Source: Litorimonas sp947503715
GTDB lineage: Bacteria; Pseudomonadota; Alphaproteobacteria; Caulobacterales; Maricaulaceae
Assembly: GCF_050271975.1 (NCBI RefSeq)
Contig: NZ_CP189850.1
Coordinates: forward strand, 2,976,001-3,040,000
Direction of reading: 5' to 3'
DNA length: 64,000 nt
Shown in pieces: positions 24,383 through 33,065 of this stretch. The position numbers were made by a program, and so were the translations under genes. Position 1 is the first letter of the stretch; every line of letters starts with the position of its first letter. The notes under the pieces were generated by a model. The model made no database searches. It was not told where the DNA came from and saw nothing but the letters and a program-made list of their open reading frames with translations.

Positions 24383-24999
24383 GACAGGCGAGCCTCCAGA
24401 TCTGCGACAGCTTCTTTTGTCAACACGAGGTGGTGACGCTTGAGGATGTCATAAACATTGGCACCAGCAGAGGACAACACATCCACATTCGGGATATTAT
24501 TGGCCGCTTTGGCAAAATTTGTATCAACCGCAGCACCCGTAACGACGAGACCGTTTGTGACGCCGAGTTTTTCGAGCTGCTTGCGAAGATCTGCCGTTTT
24601 AGGCGATTTCACGGAAGCCTCATCAATGATGATAAGCTCGGATGACTTCACCTTGGAAGAGAGCGCGTGGCGCATCGCCATGGCGCGAACTTTCTTCGGC
24701 AGATTGAAGCTGTGATCGCGGGACCGTGGACCGTGTGCCTTGGCACCACCGCGAAACTGCGAGACAGAACCGTTACCGTGACGGGCTGTACCACCACCTT
24801 TTTGGCGACCAATACGCTTGGTTGTCTTGGAGACATCACCGCGCTCTTGAACCTGATGCGTGCCAGAGCGACGCTTGGCGAGTTGATAGCGAACCATACG
24901 GTGCAGGATGTCTGCCCGTGGCTCGTTGCCGAAAACATCATCGTTCAGATCAACTGAACCCGATTTTTTCCCGGCGAGTGTTTGAACGTCGAGTTTCAT
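24379..24999 (-). CDS. rplD: Large-subunit ribosomal protein L4
   Basis: L4, 206 residues, part of the exit-tunnel constriction; in E. coli it also represses the S10 operon. Motifs: HRMVRYQLAKRRSGTH, the tunnel loop GRQKGGGTARHGNGSVSQFR, and GGAKAHGPRSRDHSFNLPKK. It directly follows rplC with no gap and overlaps rplW by 4 bases. Confidence 0.98.
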   Translation of the reverse strand: MKLDVQTLAGKKSGSVDLNDDVFGNEPRADILHRMVRYQLAKRRSGTHQVQERGDVSKTTKRIGRQKGGGTARHGNGSVSQFRGGAKAHGPRSRDHSFNLPKKVRAMAMRHALSSKVKSSELIIIDEASVKSPKTADLRKQLEKLGVTNGLVVTGAAVDTNFAKAANNIPNVDVLSSAGANVYDILKRHHLVLTKEAVADLEARLS

Positions 25000-25722
25000 T
25001 TACTCTTCCTCACCTTTTGCTTTTTTAGGTGCAGCCTTAGGCGCATCCATTGTGAATTTTCCTGGTGTCGGCAGATCGTCCGCTTTGACACCTTTGACAG
25101 CATCACGAATTTCAATCCACGCACCTTTTGCACCCGGCGTCGCGCCCTTGATCATGACGAGACCCTGCTCGGCATCAACACGCGCGACTTCGAGATTTTG
25201 GACCGTGCGACGAACAGCACCCATGTGACCCGCCATCTTCTTACCTTTGAAGACTTTACCCGGATCCTGACACTGACCGGTCGAACCGTGCGACCTATGC
25301 GAAATAGACACACCATGTGTCGCGCGAAGACCGCCAAAGTTATGACGCTTCATCGCACCCGCAAAACCCTTACCGACTGTAATACCGGCCGCATCGACTT
25401 TTTGACCAACAAGGAAGTGGTCCGCCATCATTGTGGCACCGACTTCGATTTGGTTGTCTGAAGCAATCCGGAATTCAACGAGCTTTTTCTTTGGCGTCAC
25501 GCCAGCTTTGGCAAAGCGCTCACGCTCGGCCTTGGAAACACGCTTTGGCTTCGCATCGCCAGCACCCAGCTGAACCGCAGAGTAGCCGTGCTTATCTTCT
25601 GTTTTTTGAGCCACAACCTGGCAACCCTCGAGAGAGAGAACAGTGACAGGGATGTGATTGCCCGCTTCATCATAAACCTGGGTCATACCAAGTTTCTTTG
25701 CGAGAAGTCCTGAACGCAACAT
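25000..25722 (-). CDS. rplC: Large-subunit ribosomal protein L3
   Basis: L3, 240 residues, reaches the peptidyl-transferase centre. The segment HRSHGSTGQCQDPGKVFKGK holds the glutamine that PrmB methylates in relatives. It opens MLRSGLLAKKLGMTQVYDEA, typical of alphaproteobacteria, and has a Lys/Ala/Glu-rich tail (APKAAPKKAKGEEE) beyond the E. coli end. It is 2 bases after rpsJ. Confidence 0.98.
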   Translation of the reverse strand: MLRSGLLAKKLGMTQVYDEAGNHIPVTVLSLEGCQVVAQKTEDKHGYSAVQLGAGDAKPKRVSKAERERFAKAGVTPKKKLVEFRIASDNQIEVGATMMADHFLVGQKVDAAGITVGKGFAGAMKRHNFGGLRATHGVSISHRSHGSTGQCQDPGKVFKGKKMAGHMGAVRRTVQNLEVARVDAEQGLVMIKGATPGAKGAWIEIRDAVKGVKADDLPTPGKFTMDAPKAAPKKAKGEEE

Positions 25723-25724
25723 GA

Positions 25725-26039
25725 TTACGCCCCCAGCTTAATTTCAACGTCAACACCGGCAGCGAGGTCGAGCTTCATCAGCGCGTCAACAGTCTGCGGT
25801 GTCGGATCCACGATGTCGAGCATACGCTTATGCGTACGAATCTCGAACTGCTCGCGGGATTTTTTTGCAACGTGTGGAGAGCGGTTCACAGTGAACTTCT
25901 CGATACGGGTTGGCAGTGGAATTGGACCACGAACGGTCGCGCCAGTGCGCTTGGCCGTCGAGACGATCTCCTTGGTAGAAGTGTCCAAAATGCGGTGGTC
26001 GAAAGCCTTCAACCGGATGCGAATGTTTTGACGATCCAT
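25725..26039 (-). CDS. rpsJ: Small-subunit ribosomal protein S10 (NusE)
   Basis: S10, 104 residues, a 30S head protein and, as NusE, a partner of NusB in antitermination. Motifs: IRIRLKAFDHRILDTSTKEI and GPIPLPTRIEKFTVNRSPHV. It starts the S10 group, 118 bases after tuf; that gap contains a 7-bp perfect hairpin and probably an extra promoter. Confidence 0.98.
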   Translation of the reverse strand: MDRQNIRIRLKAFDHRILDTSTKEIVSTAKRTGATVRGPIPLPTRIEKFTVNRSPHVAKKSREQFEIRTHKRMLDIVDPTPQTVDALMKLDLAAGVDVEIKLGA

Positions 26040-26075
26040 AACGGAACCCTAAATCTTACACGTTTCAAACAGCTA

Positions 26076-26094
26076 GTCCCGAGCGAGTCGGGAC
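26076..26094. other. Hairpin in the tuf-rpsJ gap
   Basis: GTCCCGA-GCGAG-TCGGGAC is a perfect 7-bp stem with a 5-base loop, 37 bases upstream of rpsJ on the minus strand. No T-run follows. It could be part of an S10-operon leader. Confidence 0.5.
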
Positions 26095-26157
26095 ATGTTC
26101 ATTATCAGAACGGCGCACATAAAGCACGCCGCCTGAATGTTCAATGATTAATGTCGG

Positions 26158-27333
26158 TTATTCGACGATCTTTGCGACAACGCCGGCGCCGACGGTGCGG
26201 CCACCTTCGCGGATAGCGAAGCGGAGCTTCTCTTCCATCGCGATTGGTACGATCAACTCGACATTCAGCTCAACATTATCGCCCGGCATGACCATCTCAG
26301 TGCCTTCTTTCAATGTCACAACACCCGTCACGTCCGTTGTCCGGAAGTAGAACTGTGGACGATAGTTGTTGAAGAACGGCGTATGACGGCCACCTTCGTC
26401 TTTTGTCAGGATGTAGGCCTCGGCCTCGAACTTTGTATGTGGGTTAACGGAACCCGGCTTACACAGAACCTGTCCGCGCTCAACACCTTCACGGTCAACA
26501 CCGCGAAGAAGCGCACCAACATTGTCACCGGCTTCACCGCGATCGAGCAGCTTCCGAAACATTTCAACGCCTGTACAAGTCGTTTTCTTTGTATCGCGGA
26601 TACCGACGATTTCAATCTCGTCACCGACATTCAGAACACCACGCTCAATACGGCCTGTTGTCACAGTACCACGACCGGAGATCGAGAACACATCCTCGAT
26701 TGGCATCAGGAAAGCACCATCAACAGCGCGCTCTGGCTGTGGGATGTACTCATCAACAGCGGCCATAAGCTTCTTGATGGACTCTTCGCCGATTTCTGGA
26801 TTTTTACCCTCCATCGCCGCGAGCGCAGAACCGGCGATGACAGGAATGTCGTCACCCGGGAAGTCGTAGGAGCTGAGAAGCTCACGGATTTCCATCTCGA
26901 CGAGCTCAAGAAGCTCTTCATCATCAACCTGGTCAACCTTGTTCATGTAAACGACGAGCGCCGGAACACCGACCTGACGGGCGAGCAGGATGTGCTCACG
27001 TGTCTGTGGCATTGGGCCGTCAGCCGCGTTCACAACCAAGATACCGCCATCCATTTGGGCCGCACCAGTGATCATGTTCTTCACGTAGTCAGCATGTCCA
27101 GGACAATCGACGTGGGCATAGTGACGGTTTTCCGTCTCATACTCAACGTGAGCTGTGGAAATCGTGATCCCACGCGCTTTTTCCTCCGGCGCACCATCAA
27201 TCTGGTCATAGGCCTGAAAATCACCGAAATACTTCGTGATCGCCGCCGTCAATGTCGTCTTACCATGGTCAACGTGACCAATCGTGCCGATATTCGCATG
27301 CGGCTTAGTCCGCTCAAACTTCTCTTTTGCCAT
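26158..27333 (-). CDS. tuf: Elongation factor Tu
   Basis: EF-Tu, 391 residues, delivers aminoacyl-tRNA to the ribosome with GTP. GTPase motifs are intact: GHVDHGKTTLTAAI (P-loop), RGITI (switch I), DCPGHADYVKNM (switch II) and NKVD (base recognition, where NKCD is usual in E. coli). Domain 3 ends GRTVGAGVVAKIVE. It is 50 bases after fusA. Many alphaproteobacteria have a second copy elsewhere; none is in this window. Confidence 0.98.
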   Translation of the reverse strand: MAKEKFERTKPHANIGTIGHVDHGKTTLTAAITKYFGDFQAYDQIDGAPEEKARGITISTAHVEYETENRHYAHVDCPGHADYVKNMITGAAQMDGGILVVNAADGPMPQTREHILLARQVGVPALVVYMNKVDQVDDEELLELVEMEIRELLSSYDFPGDDIPVIAGSALAAMEGKNPEIGEESIKKLMAAVDEYIPQPERAVDGAFLMPIEDVFSISGRGTVTTGRIERGVLNVGDEIEIVGIRDTKKTTCTGVEMFRKLLDRGEAGDNVGALLRGVDREGVERGQVLCKPGSVNPHTKFEAEAYILTKDEGGRHTPFFNNYRPQFYFRTTDVTGVVTLKEGTEMVMPGDNVELNVELIVPIAMEEKLRFAIREGGRTVGAGVVAKIVE

Positions 27334-27383
27334 CTTAAGGCTCCTCTATCTCTTTGAGGTTAAAACTGAATGTGCAGGGGCGC

Positions 27384-29468
27384 TTATGCGCCGCCCTGCT
27401 TGCTGATAACTTCGTCGGCCACAGCCTGCGGTGTCCCCGCATAGTGGTCAAACGTCATGGTAAACTGCGCACGACCCTGAGTTTTGGACCGCAGATCGTT
27501 CACGTAACCAAACATATTGGCGAGTGGCACCATGGAATTGATGACATTGGCATTGCCGCGCATCTCTGTGCCCTCGATCATCCCACGACGGGAGTTCAAG
27601 TCACCGATCACGTCGCCCATATACTCATCAGGCGTGACAACTTCGACCTTCATGATTGGCTCCAAGAGCTTCAACTTGCCCTCTTCCTTGATCTGACGGA
27701 ACGCCGCACGCGCCGCGATTTCGAAAGCCATAACCGAGGAGTCAACATCATGATAAGCGCCGTCATAAAGCTCGGCCTTAAAGTCGATGACCGGGAAGCC
27801 AGCCAGAAGACCGGTTTCAGCCATAGTCCGAATACCCTTCTCAACACCCGGGATATATTCCTTCGGGACGTTACCGCCGACAACAGCGGATTCGAAGACA
27901 ATGCCTTCACCCGGCTCGAGCGGTTCGAAACGGATCTTCACGCGACCGAACTGACCGGACCCACCGGACTGTTTCTTATGCGTGTAATCAATGTCGACCG
28001 GACGCGCGAGCGCTTCACGATAAGCCACTTGTGGCTGACCGATATTGGCTTCGACGCCAAATTCGCGACGTAGACGGTCCACGAGGATGTCCAAATGAAG
28101 CTCGCCCATACCCGCCATGATCGTCTGACCAGATTCGTGGTCAGTCGTGACGCGGAAGGATGGATCCTCAGCCGCCAAACGCTGGAGGCCAACGCCGAGT
28201 TTTTCCTGGTCAGCTTTGGATTTCGGCTCAACCGCGATTTCGATAACCGGATCGGGGAATTCCATACGCTCAAGAATGACAGGGTTTTGTGTGTCACAAA
28301 GTGTGTCACCCGTTGTTGTCCGCTTGAGACCCGCAACCGCGATAATATCACCGGCATAGGCCTCTTGGATATCTTCACGATCATTGGAATGCATCATCAT
28401 CATCCGACCGACGCGCTCTTTATTCTCTTTGACAGAGTTCAGGAGCGTTGTGCCTGTTTCCAGCTTACCGGAATAGATGCGACAGAATGTGAGTGTCCCC
28501 ACAAATTTGTCGTTCATGATTTTGAAGGCCAGCATGGAGAGCGGCTCGCTGTCAGATGATGGACGCGCAACCTCTTCGCCGGTTTTGCCATCGATACCTT
28601 TAATCGCTTTAATATCCAGTGGGGATGGCAGATAAGCCACAACAGCGTCGAGCAGAGGCTGAACACCCTTGTTCTTAAACGCTGTACCACAGAAAACCGG
28701 AACAACCTTGTTCGCAATCGTTGCCGCACGGACGAGACGCTGAATGGTTTCCGTATCAGGCATTTCACCTTCGAAATAGGCTTCCATGACCGCATCATCC
28801 ATCTCGGCGACAGTCTCGATCAGGGCCTCACGGTACTCAGCTGCCTTTTCTTTCATGTCATCCGGAATTTCGACAGTCTCATAAGTCGCGCCGAGGTCAG
28901 CTTCCGCCTCCCAGACATAGGCGACATTTTTCACGAGATCGACAACACCCTTAAACTGATCTTCCGACCCGATTGGGAGTTGCATTTCCAGCGCGTTTCC
29001 GCCGAGACGATCTTTGACCGACTGAACAGAGGCGTAGAAATCCGCACCGATCTTATCCATCTTATTGATGAAGATCATGCGTGGAACTTGGTATTTATCA
29101 GCCTGACGCCAGACAGTCTCTGTTTGCGGCTCAACACCGGCATTGGCGTCGAGCAGCGCAACAGCACCGTCGAGAACACGAAGAGAACGCTCAACTTCAA
29201 TAGTGAAGTCAACGTGACCCGGTGTGTCAATGATGTTCAGGCGCTTACCAGCCCAGAAACAGGTTGTCGCAGCGGAGGTAATTGTAATACCGCGCTCTTG
29301 CTCTTGCTCCATCCAATCCATGGTCGCCGCACCGTCATGCACTTCGGCAATCTTGTGGTTCTTACCCGTATAATAGAGAATCCGTTCGGTACATGTTGTT
29401 TTACCCGCATCAATGTGGGCCATGATACCGAAGTTCCGGTAGTCTTTAAGTTCGTATTCGCGAGCCAT
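27384..29468 (-). CDS. fusA: Elongation factor G
   Basis: EF-G, 694 residues, drives translocation and, with RRF, ribosome recycling. Motifs: MAHIDAGKTTCTERIL (P-loop), RGITITSAA (switch I), DTPGHVDFTIEVERSLR (switch II) and FINKMDK. Domain IV carries the tip segment SGGSGQFGRVKIRFEP. It lies between rpsG (44 bases) and tuf (50 bases), the classical str order. Confidence 0.98.
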   Translation of the reverse strand: MAREYELKDYRNFGIMAHIDAGKTTCTERILYYTGKNHKIAEVHDGAATMDWMEQEQERGITITSAATTCFWAGKRLNIIDTPGHVDFTIEVERSLRVLDGAVALLDANAGVEPQTETVWRQADKYQVPRMIFINKMDKIGADFYASVQSVKDRLGGNALEMQLPIGSEDQFKGVVDLVKNVAYVWEAEADLGATYETVEIPDDMKEKAAEYREALIETVAEMDDAVMEAYFEGEMPDTETIQRLVRAATIANKVVPVFCGTAFKNKGVQPLLDAVVAYLPSPLDIKAIKGIDGKTGEEVARPSSDSEPLSMLAFKIMNDKFVGTLTFCRIYSGKLETGTTLLNSVKENKERVGRMMMMHSNDREDIQEAYAGDIIAVAGLKRTTTGDTLCDTQNPVILERMEFPDPVIEIAVEPKSKADQEKLGVGLQRLAAEDPSFRVTTDHESGQTIMAGMGELHLDILVDRLRREFGVEANIGQPQVAYREALARPVDIDYTHKKQSGGSGQFGRVKIRFEPLEPGEGIVFESAVVGGNVPKEYIPGVEKGIRTMAETGLLAGFPVIDFKAELYDGAYHDVDSSVMAFEIAARAAFRQIKEEGKLKLLEPIMKVEVVTPDEYMGDVIGDLNSRRGMIEGTEMRGNANVINSMVPLANMFGYVNDLRSKTQGRAQFTMTFDHYAGTPQAVADEVISKQGGA

Positions 29469-29512
29469 GACGGTCAGTCCTAACTAAAATTGAATTTACC
29501 AGCGGTCCAAAT

Positions 29513-29983
29513 CTACCAGCGATAATGCGAGAATGCGCGGTTGGCTTCGGCCATTTTATGCGTGTCTTCACGCTTTTTGACAGCGGAGCCACGATTGTTG
29601 GAGGCATCGAGAAGCTCACCCGCGAGACGTTCGCGCATGGTGTTCTCATTACGGGCGCGGGACGCCTTGACCAACCAACGAATAGCCAGCGCCTGACGAC
29701 GTTCCGGGCGGACCTCAACAGGCACCTGATAAGTTGCACCACCAACACGGCGGGAGCGAACTTCGACGGCCGGCTTGATGTTCTCAAGGGCGTCATGGAA
29801 AACTGTGAGCGGCTCAGTCTTGGCCTTGTCCTGAACGATATCCATCGCACCATAGACAATTGTCTCGGCTGTGGACTTTTTACCATCGAGCATGATGGCG
29901 TTCATGAATTTTGCGAGAACCAAATCCTGGAACTTGGCATCGGGGAGAATTGTGCGTTTCTCAGCGCGGTGACGACGTGACAT
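29513..29983 (-). CDS. rpsG: Small-subunit ribosomal protein S7
   Basis: S7, 156 residues, starts assembly of the 30S head; in E. coli it represses translation of the str mRNA. Motifs: MSRRHRAEKRTILPDAKFQD, VRSRRVGGATYQVPVEVR and the ending AEANRAFSHYRW. It is 12 bases after rpsL. Confidence 0.98.
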   Translation of the reverse strand: MSRRHRAEKRTILPDAKFQDLVLAKFMNAIMLDGKKSTAETIVYGAMDIVQDKAKTEPLTVFHDALENIKPAVEVRSRRVGGATYQVPVEVRPERRQALAIRWLVKASRARNENTMRERLAGELLDASNNRGSAVKKREDTHKMAEANRAFSHYRW

Positions 29984-29995
29984 ATCTGTGTCTCC

Positions 29996-30367
29996 TTACT
30001 TAGGACGCTTCGCGCCGTATTTCGAACGACGTTGCTTACGATCTTTGACGCCCTGCGTATCGAGGACACCCCGAAGGACGTGATAACGCACGCCCGGCAA
30101 ATCTTTCACACGACCGCCGCGAATGAGCACAACACTATGCTCTTGCAGGTTATGGCCTTCACCCGGGATGTAGGAGAGAACTTCGAAACCGTTGGTCAAA
30201 CGCACTTTGGCAACTTTACGAAGGGCCGAGTTCGGCTTCTTCGGTGTTGTTGTATAAACACGTGTACACACGCCACGCTTTTGCGGGCAGGCTTCGAGCG
30301 CCGGGACTTTATTCCGCTTGCGCTTGTCTTTCCGGGGTTTCCGGATCAGTTGTTGAATCGTTGGCAT
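29996..30367 (-). CDS. rpsL: Small-subunit ribosomal protein S12
   Basis: S12, 123 residues, at the decoding site and the first gene of the array. The loop TTPKKPNSALRKVAKVRL holds the lysine at which streptomycin resistance arises in other species, here in the sensitive (Lys) form; PGEGHNLQEHSVVLIRGGRV holds the second such region. A terminator-like hairpin lies 22 bases upstream of the start and may act as a leader attenuator. Confidence 0.98.
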   Translation of the reverse strand: MPTIQQLIRKPRKDKRKRNKVPALEACPQKRGVCTRVYTTTPKKPNSALRKVAKVRLTNGFEVLSYIPGEGHNLQEHSVVLIRGGRVKDLPGVRYHVLRGVLDTQGVKDRKQRRSKYGAKRPK

Positions 30368-30389
30368 TTAAGTTCCTGCACAAATATGC

Positions 30390-30432
30390 AAAAAGCCCAT
30401 CTCCGCAGACATCATTGTCCGCGAGGCCGGCT
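30390..30432 (-). promoter_or_regulatory. Leader hairpin with T-run upstream of rpsL (possible attenuator)
   Basis: On the minus strand AGCC...GGCT closes an outer stem, and CTCGCGGA pairs with TCTGCGGAG (one bulge) inside it; five T residues follow at once. This is the form of an intrinsic terminator placed 22 bases before the rpsL start, with no gene before it on that strand to end. The rest of the 30433-30676 gap shows no gene that I can support. Confidence 0.5.
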
Positions 30433-30676
30433 TTTCGCTTCGAAAGCCACCTTTTCCCGTGAAACGGGCCATAATGACTTGAATTCCGTAATCTCTTTTC
30501 GTCTTAAACAAGGTTTCCGGGGCGATCCCTGGACAGCATGCTCATCAACGGGGGCGCACCTACACGGGGAATCACTGGCCGTCAACAGTCAGCGCTGAGG
30601 TTTGTAATGCGTTTCTAATTCCCGCTTCAGGTTCGAAATGCTTGAATGCCCGGCAGCAAGCGACCATATCCCGCTC

Positions 30677-31447
30677 ATGTCCAGCGCCCATCTCCCCCGT
30701 ACTATATATCGCCTCTCTGGGGAGGGCGTGGAAGACTGGTTGGCGGGGCTCCTTACCAACTCACTGGATGCGGAGATCAGCTTTGCCGCGCTCCTGACGC
30801 CGCAGGGCAAAATCATCGCCGATATGTTCGTTCACCGCGACGGCGACGCGTTCCTGCTGGAAACCCCGACGAGGTTCGCGGCTGACCTGTTTAAACGCCT
30901 GCGCATGTACCGCCTCCGCGCGCCGATAGAAGTTACGGAGACAGATTTAAATGTCTACGCGGTATGGGATGAAGACGACATGGCCGGCCACCAAGACCCG
31001 CGCCTTCCCGCGCTGGGCCACCGCGTCGTTACAGACACGCCGATGCTCGACGCCGCAGATTACGACGCGCACCGCCTGTCCCTCGGCGTGCCGGACAGTC
31101 AGTATGACTTCGAGACAGTCACAACCTTCCCCGCCGACGCGAATATGGACCTGCTAAACGGCGTGAACTTCTCAAAGGGATGCTTTGTCGGGCAGGAAGT
31201 CGTCAGCCGGATGAAACGCATGACCACGGTGAAGAAACGCATGCGCGGGATTATTTTCGAGGGCGAGGCAAAAGCCGGAGACCGCATCCTCTGCGGAGAG
31301 CGCGTCGTGGGCGACGTCATTCATACCAACGGCAATATGGGCATGGCGATTATAAGACTGGATCGATTACGCTCGGCGGAAGTTGACCCGACGCTCAACG
31401 GCGCGCGCGTTCAAATTATGATGGCCGTTACGGGTCAGGACGTTTAA
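30677..31447 (+). CDS. ygfZ: Folate-binding YgfZ/CAF17-like protein
   Basis: A tetrahydrofolate-binding protein of the YgfZ/Caf17 family, which helps assemble or repair [4Fe-4S] enzymes such as MiaB. The signature KGCFVGQEVVSRM, with the functional cysteine, is at about residue 170, and LPRTIYRLSGEGVEDWLAGL gives the GcvT-like N-terminus. The start is uncertain: ATG 30677 fits the family best, but ATG 30638 is also open in frame; neither has a good ribosome-binding site. Its stop codon overlaps that of the convergent gene in a shared TTAA. Confidence 0.9.
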   Translation: MSSAHLPRTIYRLSGEGVEDWLAGLLTNSLDAEISFAALLTPQGKIIADMFVHRDGDAFLLETPTRFAADLFKRLRMYRLRAPIEVTETDLNVYAVWDEDDMAGHQDPRLPALGHRVVTDTPMLDAADYDAHRLSLGVPDSQYDFETVTTFPADANMDLLNGVNFSKGCFVGQEVVSRMKRMTTVKKRMRGIIFEGEAKAGDRILCGERVVGDVIHTNGNMGMAIIRLDRLRSAEVDPTLNGARVQIMMAVTGQDV

Positions 31448-32058
31448 CTTTCGCCATTGGCTGCTCTGGGCAGAGCTTGAGGAAAAGCGGAGAGTTGAAA
31501 AACCGGCTGATTATTCTCAAAGAATATCGCCGTGCTTTGACGTGAATAAGTACTCGGTTCTGACAAAATCAATTCTTTGGTTTCCAATTCCAGACAGGTG
31601 TCACTTTGTACCCGGCAGAGATCGGCGGTCAGGCGATAAACGCCACCCTCTTCGCGAATGAGATGTGTCGTCCGATAGGTCGCATCATCCACTTTGATCG
31701 TATAGCTTTGCGTGAAGCCGTTTCTGTGCGCCACTTTTGTTTCCAAAACGGCAAAAACTGTATCTGGTGGAGTCATTCTTACAGAGGACATTGTTGGCGG
31801 TAACGTATTCGAACGTCCGTCCATTAAAGCGATCATAGACCAAATAAAGGCCATCAAACCCAGAACCAAAGCCAGCACGGAAATCCCGCGGTTCCAGATT
31901 ATATCCCGAGAGAATGACTGCGCGGGCATCGTGTAATTCCCGGCCATACGATCGCGAATAAGCTCGCTTATATTTTGATTGCGGGCATCCGCTAATTCGT
32001 TCAGCCGCTCTTTTTCTTCCGCCGAAACGCGGACTTCGATTTTTTCAGTCTTTTTCAT
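31444..32058 (-). CDS. Membrane-anchored ribbon-helix-helix protein
   Basis: A 204-residue protein with three parts. Residues 1-42 (KIEVRVSAEEKERLNELADA, then NQNISELIRDRM) look like a ribbon-helix-helix DNA-binding unit of the Arc/MetJ type. Residues about 53-79 (ISVLALVLGLMAFIWSMIAL) form a single transmembrane helix. The remaining 120 residues are polar with two cysteines (LCRVQSDTC) and should lie in the periplasm. It would tie DNA, or a dimer scaffold, to the inner membrane. I know no named family with this exact make-up. It stands alone and is convergent with ygfZ. Confidence 0.7.
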   Translation of the reverse strand: MKKTEKIEVRVSAEEKERLNELADARNQNISELIRDRMAGNYTMPAQSFSRDIIWNRGISVLALVLGLMAFIWSMIALMDGRSNTLPPTMSSVRMTPPDTVFAVLETKVAHRNGFTQSYTIKVDDATYRTTHLIREEGGVYRLTADLCRVQSDTCLELETKELILSEPSTYSRQSTAIFFENNQPVFQLSAFPQALPRAANGES

Positions 32059-32184
32059 ATCGCCTCCCTATTCGCCTTAGACAAAACAATCTGCCCCTCC
32101 ATTGCAAAGAAAAACGCGTCCGACAGTGTGTCATTCATGTCATGACAGAGTTTCGCATTGACCCCAACGACCTGTCACGGGCAA

Positions 32185-32661
32185 ATGTATTTCATGACCG
32201 AACCGCTCGACATCCGCAGGAACGACCCCACCGCCCTTCCCCGCTTTGCCGCGCTGAATGCCGCATGGATTGAGGAGCTTCATTATTTGGAGGAGAGCGA
32301 CAAACTGATGGTCGCACACCCGGAAATTTATACGCAGAACGGCAATTCGGTTTTCTCCTTCCACCTTGACGGCGAAGTGGCAGGGGCCTGCGCCCTGAAG
32401 CAACATGAGGATGGACGTTATGAGCTGACTAAGATGGCTGTCGACCCTGCCTATCGCGGGCGGGGCATCGGTCAGCACCTGATGACAGCTGTCGAGACTT
32501 ACGCCAAAGAGACGCTCGGACTCGACCGTCTCTTCCTCTTGTCCAATACAAAGAACGAAGCGGCCCTGCGCCTTTATGAACGGAATGGTTGGGTTGTGAA
32601 CCTGCGCGGGAAACATCCCATTTATGACCGTTGTAATATCGGCATGGAAAAAGTCCTCTGA
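32185..32661 (+). CDS. GNAT family N-acetyltransferase
   Basis: A GNAT acyltransferase of about 158 residues. The acetyl-CoA motif A is clear (KMAVDPAYRGRGIGQHLM), followed by the FLLSNTKNEAALRLYERNGW motif B region. The substrate cannot be told. The start is uncertain (ATG 32185 or 32194; the frame is open back to 32158) and no good Shine-Dalgarno sequence is visible. It lies just upstream of a small gene whose frame overlaps its end, so they may be coupled. Confidence 0.82.
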   Translation: MYFMTEPLDIRRNDPTALPRFAALNAAWIEELHYLEESDKLMVAHPEIYTQNGNSVFSFHLDGEVAGACALKQHEDGRYELTKMAVDPAYRGRGIGQHLMTAVETYAKETLGLDRLFLLSNTKNEAALRLYERNGWVVNLRGKHPIYDRCNIGMEKVL

Positions 32662-32768
32662 CCCGGCTTGCCACACATCAATCTAATGCGGTTAAAGCCA
32701 CGCGAAAATTCTCGCTCGATAAGCGTATTTTCACGCCCGTTGAAAACAGCGCGGGCGGCATTGTTGAT

Positions 32769-33065
32769 GTGCGCACGCGGTTTCATTTCTGGCAGAATGG
32801 CGATGCGTTCTATGCCGATTATTTTGGCGGCGATGTCCGCGAAGGCCATATCATCGGACGGTTTACGGGCGACCGCACGGGAACATTGCTCTATCACTGC
32901 ATCACCAAGGACCGCACGTTAAAAGCCGGGCGCGCAGTCGCGACGTTTCGACTCTCGGATGAGGGCCGTGTCAGTATGGCTCTGGAGTGGAGCTGGATTT
33001 CCGGCGGCGAAGGGGCGGGCACATCTTTCTATGAAGAAATTCCAGAACACGGATGGAATGTTTAA
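32769..33065 (+). CDS. Small N-acetylglutamate-synthase-annotated protein, 5' end unresolved
   Basis: The 98 residues from GTG 32769 (FHFWQNGDAFYADYFGGDVR, then the ending ALEWSWISGGEGAGTSFYEE) match a family of about 110-residue proteins commonly annotated 'n-acetylglutamate synthase', whose real role is unproven. Codons upstream in the same frame still look like the family (RIFTPVENSAGGIVDV), but no ATG, GTG or TTG precedes them before a stop near 32632. A plausible ATG at 32686 lies in another frame, so one base may be lost or gained around 32705-32712, or an unusual start is used. The stop overlaps the tag start (TAATG). Confidence 0.6.
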   Translation: MRTRFHFWQNGDAFYADYFGGDVREGHIIGRFTGDRTGTLLYHCITKDRTLKAGRAVATFRLSDEGRVSMALEWSWISGGEGAGTSFYEEIPEHGWNV

